DNA of 27,390 bases from contig JBAQUG010000136.1 in the NCBI GenBank assembly GCA_049297395.1, forward strand, positions 1 through 27,390, read 5' to 3'. This stretch comes from GWF2-50-93 sp049297395 (GTDB taxonomy: Bacteria; Verrucomicrobiota; Lentisphaeria; Victivallales; GWF2-50-93). The notes under the pieces were generated by a model. The model did not search any database. It was given only the letters and a program-made list of their open reading frames with translations, and was not told the DNA's origin. Shown in pieces: positions 24,801 to 27,390 of the stretch (the stretch's first letter is position 1; each line of letters begins with the position of its first letter). The translations under genes were made by a program, and so were the position numbers.

Positions 24801-25847
24801 AGTCTTGCCCTCGAACTCGCGAAGCTCCGCCTCCACCTTGAACGTCCCTTCCAATTTGGTGTCTGCGGGGATAAGCGCCGAGATCGTGACTGGCTTGCCG
24901 GTTGGGAAATAACCGTAGCTTTCCTTGGAAATGCCCAGTCCGATCCGCTCAATCAAAGTCTCCTTTTCCAGCAACGCGCGATGGGCAGCCTCCTGCTCGG
25001 CGGCGGATTCCGCCGGATGCCCGGCCTCATAGTGGGAGCGCACCTCTTCGGGCGTCAAGACGCGGTCGTAGACAGCCACCTCGTCGCAATCGAAGAGCAG
25101 CGTGTTTTTTCCAGGCCAGGAACCGCTCCCGATCTTGAAACCGCCCGCATCCGCATCAGGATTCTGGAGCATGGGAGGCATGGGCTGGACAAATTCCCCG
25201 GTGAAATCCCTGCTCCCGGCGAGCTCGCCATCGATATACAGCCGGATGTTTTGCCTGTCAATGACTCCCACCAGCTGATGCCAGACATGTCCGGCAAGTT
25301 TTTTGTATACCATTAAATCCACGGCACCTTGTTTGTCGGCTGGACGGCCAAGCCGTAATTGAGTGAAGACATTGGAATTCCGCAACGTCCATCCCGATTC
25401 GTAACCTGTACCCACGGAGAAAAGAGTGGCTTCGGCTTTTTCACCCGGATTGAGGTGGGTGCGCACCCAGGCCTCGATCGTCAGCACTCCGCTGTCGGTC
25501 CGGTAGAAACGGGTTCCGCCGACATTGTCCGTCCTCGTCCGGAAACCGAGGGCGGACTTTCCCTGGAAACGTCCCTGCGTCCAATGGGGCAGGCTGATGT
25601 CCGTTTTGCCATAGGGTTCCTGCGACGCTATCATCATCGTTCCGATTTTGCCGCCCGCCAGGTTCGCCGCCGCCTCTCCTTTCTCCTCGAAGGTGTAATA
25701 GCGGACCAATGACTTGTCCTGCGCCAGCCGGTCCCGGAACTGCCGCCAGTTGGCATAGCTGTTGTCATCCGCATTGGCACAATAACTCCATTCGGTTCCA
25801 GCGAGAAGGCAAAGAAGGGATATGAGAAGCAGGCAGATTTGTTTCAT
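21867..25847 (-). CDS. Large secreted multidomain clan GH-A glycosidase (GH39/GH5-like) with LamG and CBM modules
   Basis: 1326 residues. Signal peptide MKQICLLLISLLCLLAGT. A LamG/concanavalin-like domain spans ~45-280 (LVRYYTFEEKG, LTIEAWVRTHL, RLYIDGELAGSRDF, FDCDEVAVYDRVLTPEEV). A linker and Ig-like part lead to a TIM barrel at ~410-760. YWEIINEPN (Glu523) is the clan GH-A acid/base, and IPIWDSEWG (Glu626) fits the nucleophile about 100 residues later. A CBM9-like domain lies at ~929-1120 (LDADPSDWQDVS, LYFLLDVVDDK, DGLEFFFDG) and a CBM4/9-like tail at ~1150-1326 (NLIKNGNLTEDSG). It should hydrolyse a polysaccharide outside the cytoplasm. It starts 10 nt after the SGNH-CBM gene; AAGGAC is the ribosome-binding site, beginning within that gene's TAA. 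The exact GH family and substrate need a profile search; GH39 is my best guess. Confidence 0.9.
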   Translation of the reverse strand: MKQICLLLISLLCLLAGTEWSYCANADDNSYANWRQFRDRLAQDKSLVRYYTFEEKGEAAANLAGGKIGTMMIASQEPYGKTDISLPHWTQGRFQGKSALGFRTRTDNVGGTRFYRTDSGVLTIEAWVRTHLNPGEKAEATLFSVGTGYESGWTLRNSNVFTQLRLGRPADKQGAVDLMVYKKLAGHVWHQLVGVIDRQNIRLYIDGELAGSRDFTGEFVQPMPPMLQNPDADAGGFKIGSGSWPGKNTLLFDCDEVAVYDRVLTPEEVRSHYEAGHPAESAAEQEAAHRALLEKETLIERIGLGISKESYGYFPTGKPVTISALIPADTKLEGTFKVEAELREFEGKTLFHGEKALKTSGQEDASLTWDLPLPEKRALYQIHLRLKDSQGALVIERAYTVATVVALTPMSDRPNSSPLGEAYPEDLSLGGRYRRLTMDYHPMNKDGVHNWEYMDSQVRESQELGVEILYCMKPYYEDQMPQKDHQQALNRIVQGDSSEWESWVRAVVERYRDRVKYWEIINEPNAISIKPEQYAALIKSAHRIIREADPQAKIVGLCGVSTPAEWTENVLAAGGGGYFDILSFHNYVDGSPIRGWKRDRWIERMRASLVKHLGEAGKTIPIWDSEWGAATMGRIKGHILNEKELSEYYPGGSTRKENGITICYIYGVNLVTEHTSACWSIQHVLLNCALGVERLFMLSSVARYIPGLLPGICGNGSPSERGVAFAAMASVMDRMRTTRLIPLASSTAAGVLVTSLEGKRTAALFADVPTTRSFIVGEGRTCKGMDFLGNPLEWETQGKVLTVAIGMEPIYIFDVPENFAEAPFLNVKNFPALVSPNEKVEGIVTVTNLLPTPLRGQLDISSPQSKLTMDKEINLEAGGVKDIRFQLEAGGLARGDHPLFAHLTRNDKDLAAMERSFSSEGVGHGVPMLDHPIKLDADPSDWQDVSAETADKVQNVVIGKPPVGYYDPNSWQGAKDLSFSVKTAWRPGDGLYFLLDVVDDKIKTVPQDKPGQAFLQDGLEFFFDGRDLKDQTPAYSFGAEQILLVPSVEDSLNPCVFANIAKYGKSVELEFVGKRTGTGYLIEGRVRPKEGGPFKLAPGVRLGMDFIIDDAADSDKMERKTQMALHGSAANCNDTSNFGRYQLLPEGRKLGANLIKNGNLTEDSGEDATKNDHGSVTGWVLRNEDVVKKLLDKEPGKIRWGLRDDDGKRALWISSSATVNAEPRWSQTVPAKEKTGYTVSCRMRYKVEGKVAWLAGRASAVFFDSKGTFLGHQAIGSADRDWGSYSGNVITPAGTASIGVWCGICCKMDGGTADFYWNDISVREMP

Positions 25848-25857
25848 ATTGGAGTCC

Positions 25858-27207
25858 TTATTCCTTGCTTAAGATTATATTGTCAAAGAAAGATTCCGCC
25901 TTGCCGTTGAACGAGACGCCGATGCGGACACCCAGCTTTGCCGCATTTTCAGGGGTTGTTATTTTTGCAGTCCATGTTTTCCATTCGCCTGACCATTCCA
26001 CGGGGATATCCTGGGGGGCCCCCATCCAATGGCCTTCATTGTCGATTAAATAGAAGAGGCAACCGTAGTGGCTTCCATCACTGATGGGCGAGGGCGAAGC
26101 CTTGCTCTTGAATGTCAGCGTGTAACTCTGTGCCGGATCACATGCAATCTCCTGCTGGAACCAGACGTAGATCTTTGCCTTGTCGGTTGTCGCGAGCCTC
26201 AGGCATTTGTTGCCGTCGGCCTCTTTCACGATTCCCCATTCTACAGCTTTCGCCTCCGGCGAGCCGTCTTTCAATTGCCACTTTGAGAATGTCCATCCGG
26301 GAGTGCTCGCGCCATCGCCTTCATTTATTTTTCCGTTCTTGAGGAGATTCTTGTCCGGTTCCTCGGCGATCTTCTTCAGGCCTGCGTTCTTCCAAAGATC
26401 TCCCTTTCCGTCGTTGTTGAGGAGATCGTCGAGATACGGGCGCATGGCTTCGGCCCAGATACGATTGCCTTTTTCGCTGGGATGGAGGCCGTCGCGCAGC
26501 TTCTCCTTCGAGATGCTTTTGTCAGGCTCGATGAAACGGTCGCCGATGTCGAGGAAGAAAACCTGCTTTCCGTCATGTAGTTTGCTGATGATGGCATTGG
26601 TTGCCTGCGCCCCGACAGTGCCGGGGGAACTGGTTGTGAAACAGGGAAATATCCCCATCAGGAGGATTTTAGTATCAGGCAGTTTGGTCTTGGCGCAGTT
26701 TACGATGGTCGTGATGGCCTTGGCGACGTCCGCCGGAGAGTCAGGCGAGCCACCATATAGGTTGTTGATTCCAATCAGGATCACAAGGGCTTTCGGGTTC
26801 ATTCCGTCGAGAAGACCGCCCTCGGTGATACGCCAGAGCACATGCTGTGTCTTGTCTCCGGGAATGCCGAAGTTGGCTGCACCCAATGGCGCACAGTACT
26901 CGCTCCATGCCGAGACCACGCCGTCCGGCACTTTCTGGAACTGGAACCCGTGGGTTATCGAATCGCCGAGGAACGCGACCCCTATGCTGGGATTCTTCAT
27001 TTTGCCTGCCTGTACATGGCATTGGATCGCCCAGTCTTCAGTCCTTGGGACCGGAATGCAGGCCTTTGCATCGGTCTTTGGAATACCGTATTTGGCCCAT
27101 GGCCAGTCAGCGGCCTCCTGTGCGAAACTTGAAGAGAGCGTTGCGAACATCGCAGCCGCTGTTAAAAGTCGACAGACTTTTGCACCAACTGATCTTTTCT
27201 GTTGCAT
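25858..27207 (-). CDS. Secreted SGNH esterase with C-terminal carbohydrate-binding-like module
   Basis: 449 residues. The N-terminus MQQKRSVGAKVCRLLTAAAM..SSSFAQ is a signal peptide. The SGNH domain (~75-265) resembles the platelet-activating-factor acetylhydrolase/sialate esterase-like group: FLGDSITHG with nucleophile Ser83, ANFGIPGDKT as block II, ILIGINNL as block III with the conserved Asn, and RDGLHPSEKG with Asp239 and His242. Residues ~285-449 form a jelly-roll-like tail (NLLKNGKINEGDG, then GWTFSKWQLKDG, ending FFDNIILSKE) similar in layout to the C-terminus of the next gene's product. AAGGAG precedes ATG 27207. It is the first gene of the minus-strand operon. It likely removes acetyl groups from an exported glycan so that the GH-A enzyme can act; this is inference. 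Confidence 0.92.
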   Translation of the reverse strand: MQQKRSVGAKVCRLLTAAAMFATLSSSFAQEAADWPWAKYGIPKTDAKACIPVPRTEDWAIQCHVQAGKMKNPSIGVAFLGDSITHGFQFQKVPDGVVSAWSEYCAPLGAANFGIPGDKTQHVLWRITEGGLLDGMNPKALVILIGINNLYGGSPDSPADVAKAITTIVNCAKTKLPDTKILLMGIFPCFTTSSPGTVGAQATNAIISKLHDGKQVFFLDIGDRFIEPDKSISKEKLRDGLHPSEKGNRIWAEAMRPYLDDLLNNDGKGDLWKNAGLKKIAEEPDKNLLKNGKINEGDGASTPGWTFSKWQLKDGSPEAKAVEWGIVKEADGNKCLRLATTDKAKIYVWFQQEIACDPAQSYTLTFKSKASPSPISDGSHYGCLFYLIDNEGHWMGAPQDIPVEWSGEWKTWTAKITTPENAAKLGVRIGVSFNGKAESFFDNIILSKE

Positions 27208-27228
27208 ATAATATTCTCCTTATATTTA

Positions 27229-27257
27229 ATTATATTGATCCAATTAATTAAATGTAA
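27229..27257 (-). promoter_or_regulatory. Candidate promoter of the esterase/glycosidase operon
   Basis: TATAAT (27234-27229 on the minus strand) is a perfect -10 box; 17 nt upstream the -35 position reads TTACAT, a poor match. The start would lie roughly 15 nt before ATG 27207, leaving a very short leader with AAGGAG. The CACAGGCA palindrome abuts the -35 position. Confidence 0.4.
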
Positions 27258-27276
27258 CACAGGCATCTTGCCTGTG
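27258..27276. repeat. CACAGGCA palindrome
   Basis: CACAGGCA, TCT loop, TGCCTGTG: a perfect 8-bp hairpin. Similar ACAGGC..GCCTGT palindromes are dispersed in many genomes, from general knowledge. It lies next to the operon's promoter region. Confidence 0.6.
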
Positions 27277-27324
27277 GAATTTCCTATTGGTTAAATTTTA
27301 TTCTCCTGTCCTTTTTATTTTTAC

Positions 27325-27344
27325 GTCAGGCGCTTCGGCCTGAC
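27325..27344. repeat. GTCAGGC/GCCTGAC hairpin
   Basis: GTCAGGC (27325-27331), GCTTCG loop, GCCTGAC (27338-27344). It shares the AGGC/GCCT arms with the preceding palindrome but is a different sequence. Confidence 0.5.
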
Positions 27345-27352
27345 CGTGGAGT

Positions 27353-27370
27353 GCGGCGATTTATCGCCGC
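27353..27370. repeat. GCGGCGAT/ATCGCCGC palindrome
   Basis: GCGGCGAT (27353-27360), TT, ATCGCCGC (27363-27370): a perfect 8-bp palindrome, followed by TTTG. Together with its two neighbours it makes a cluster of three palindromes in 113 nt. A terminator role for a gene beyond the right edge is possible but lacks a clear T-run. Confidence 0.55.
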
Positions 27371-27390
27371 TTTGTTTCGCGAAATTCATT

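Noticed and set aside
26180..27211. 343-codon plus-strand frame opposite the first esterase
   Set aside because: The SGNH motifs on the minus strand are complete and this frame has no family features.

Overview
The window is dense bacterial DNA from an organism that most resembles the Lentisphaerae/Kiritimatiellota branch of the PVC group (Victivallis-like). This is inferred from three things: short prepilin-type proteins with an FTLIELL(I/V)VIAIIAIL N-terminus and a GG/GSN..(L/F)..DG..(E/G)W(L/I) C-terminal motif, GntR/LacI hybrid regulators next to sugar genes, and very large secreted proteins with CBM9-like and NHL-like modules. No rRNA, tRNA, CRISPR array, transposase or transport gene was seen.

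Left half (1-12893). Two similar modules lie back to back in opposite orientations. Reading outward from the divergent promoter region at 6056-6230, each arm has a regulator with a GntR winged helix fused to a LacI-type sugar-sensing domain, a ~155-nt conserved leader repeat, a prepilin-like protein, and a giant CBM9/FlgD-Ig/beta-propeller/CBM9 protein. The minus arm is regulator 6055-4919, leader 4890-4736, prepilin 4712-3750, giant from 3682 off the left edge. The plus arm is regulator 6231-7469, leader 7479-7634, prepilin 7774-8580, giant 8730-12893. The minus-arm giant is open to the window edge, so its 3' end is missing.

Middle (12910-18334). The plus arm continues with a secreted Ycf48/BNR-repeat probable lipoprotein, a GH78-type alpha-L-rhamnosidase without signal peptide, a Gfo/Idh/MocA oxidoreductase, and the remnant of a uroporphyrinogen-decarboxylase-like gene that appears to have lost its middle and its frame. 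The stretch 18335-18792 has no gene but holds palindromic elements.

Right half (27207-18793, minus strand). This is a tight four-gene operon: SGNH esterase with a carbohydrate-binding-like tail, a 1326-residue LamG/GH-A glycosidase/CBM9 protein, an unrecognised probable helical-toroid protein joined by an ATGA overlap, and a second SGNH hydrolase. Short palindromes of dispersed-repeat type follow at 27258-27370.

Together the genes look like a polysaccharide-utilisation region for a rhamnose-containing, probably acetylated glycan. Secreted esterases and the GH-A enzyme would trim the polymer outside the cytoplasm, the rhamnosidase and oxidoreductase would act inside, and the two regulators would sense released sugars. 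The role of the prepilin/giant-protein pairs is unknown. They are the most unusual part of the window.
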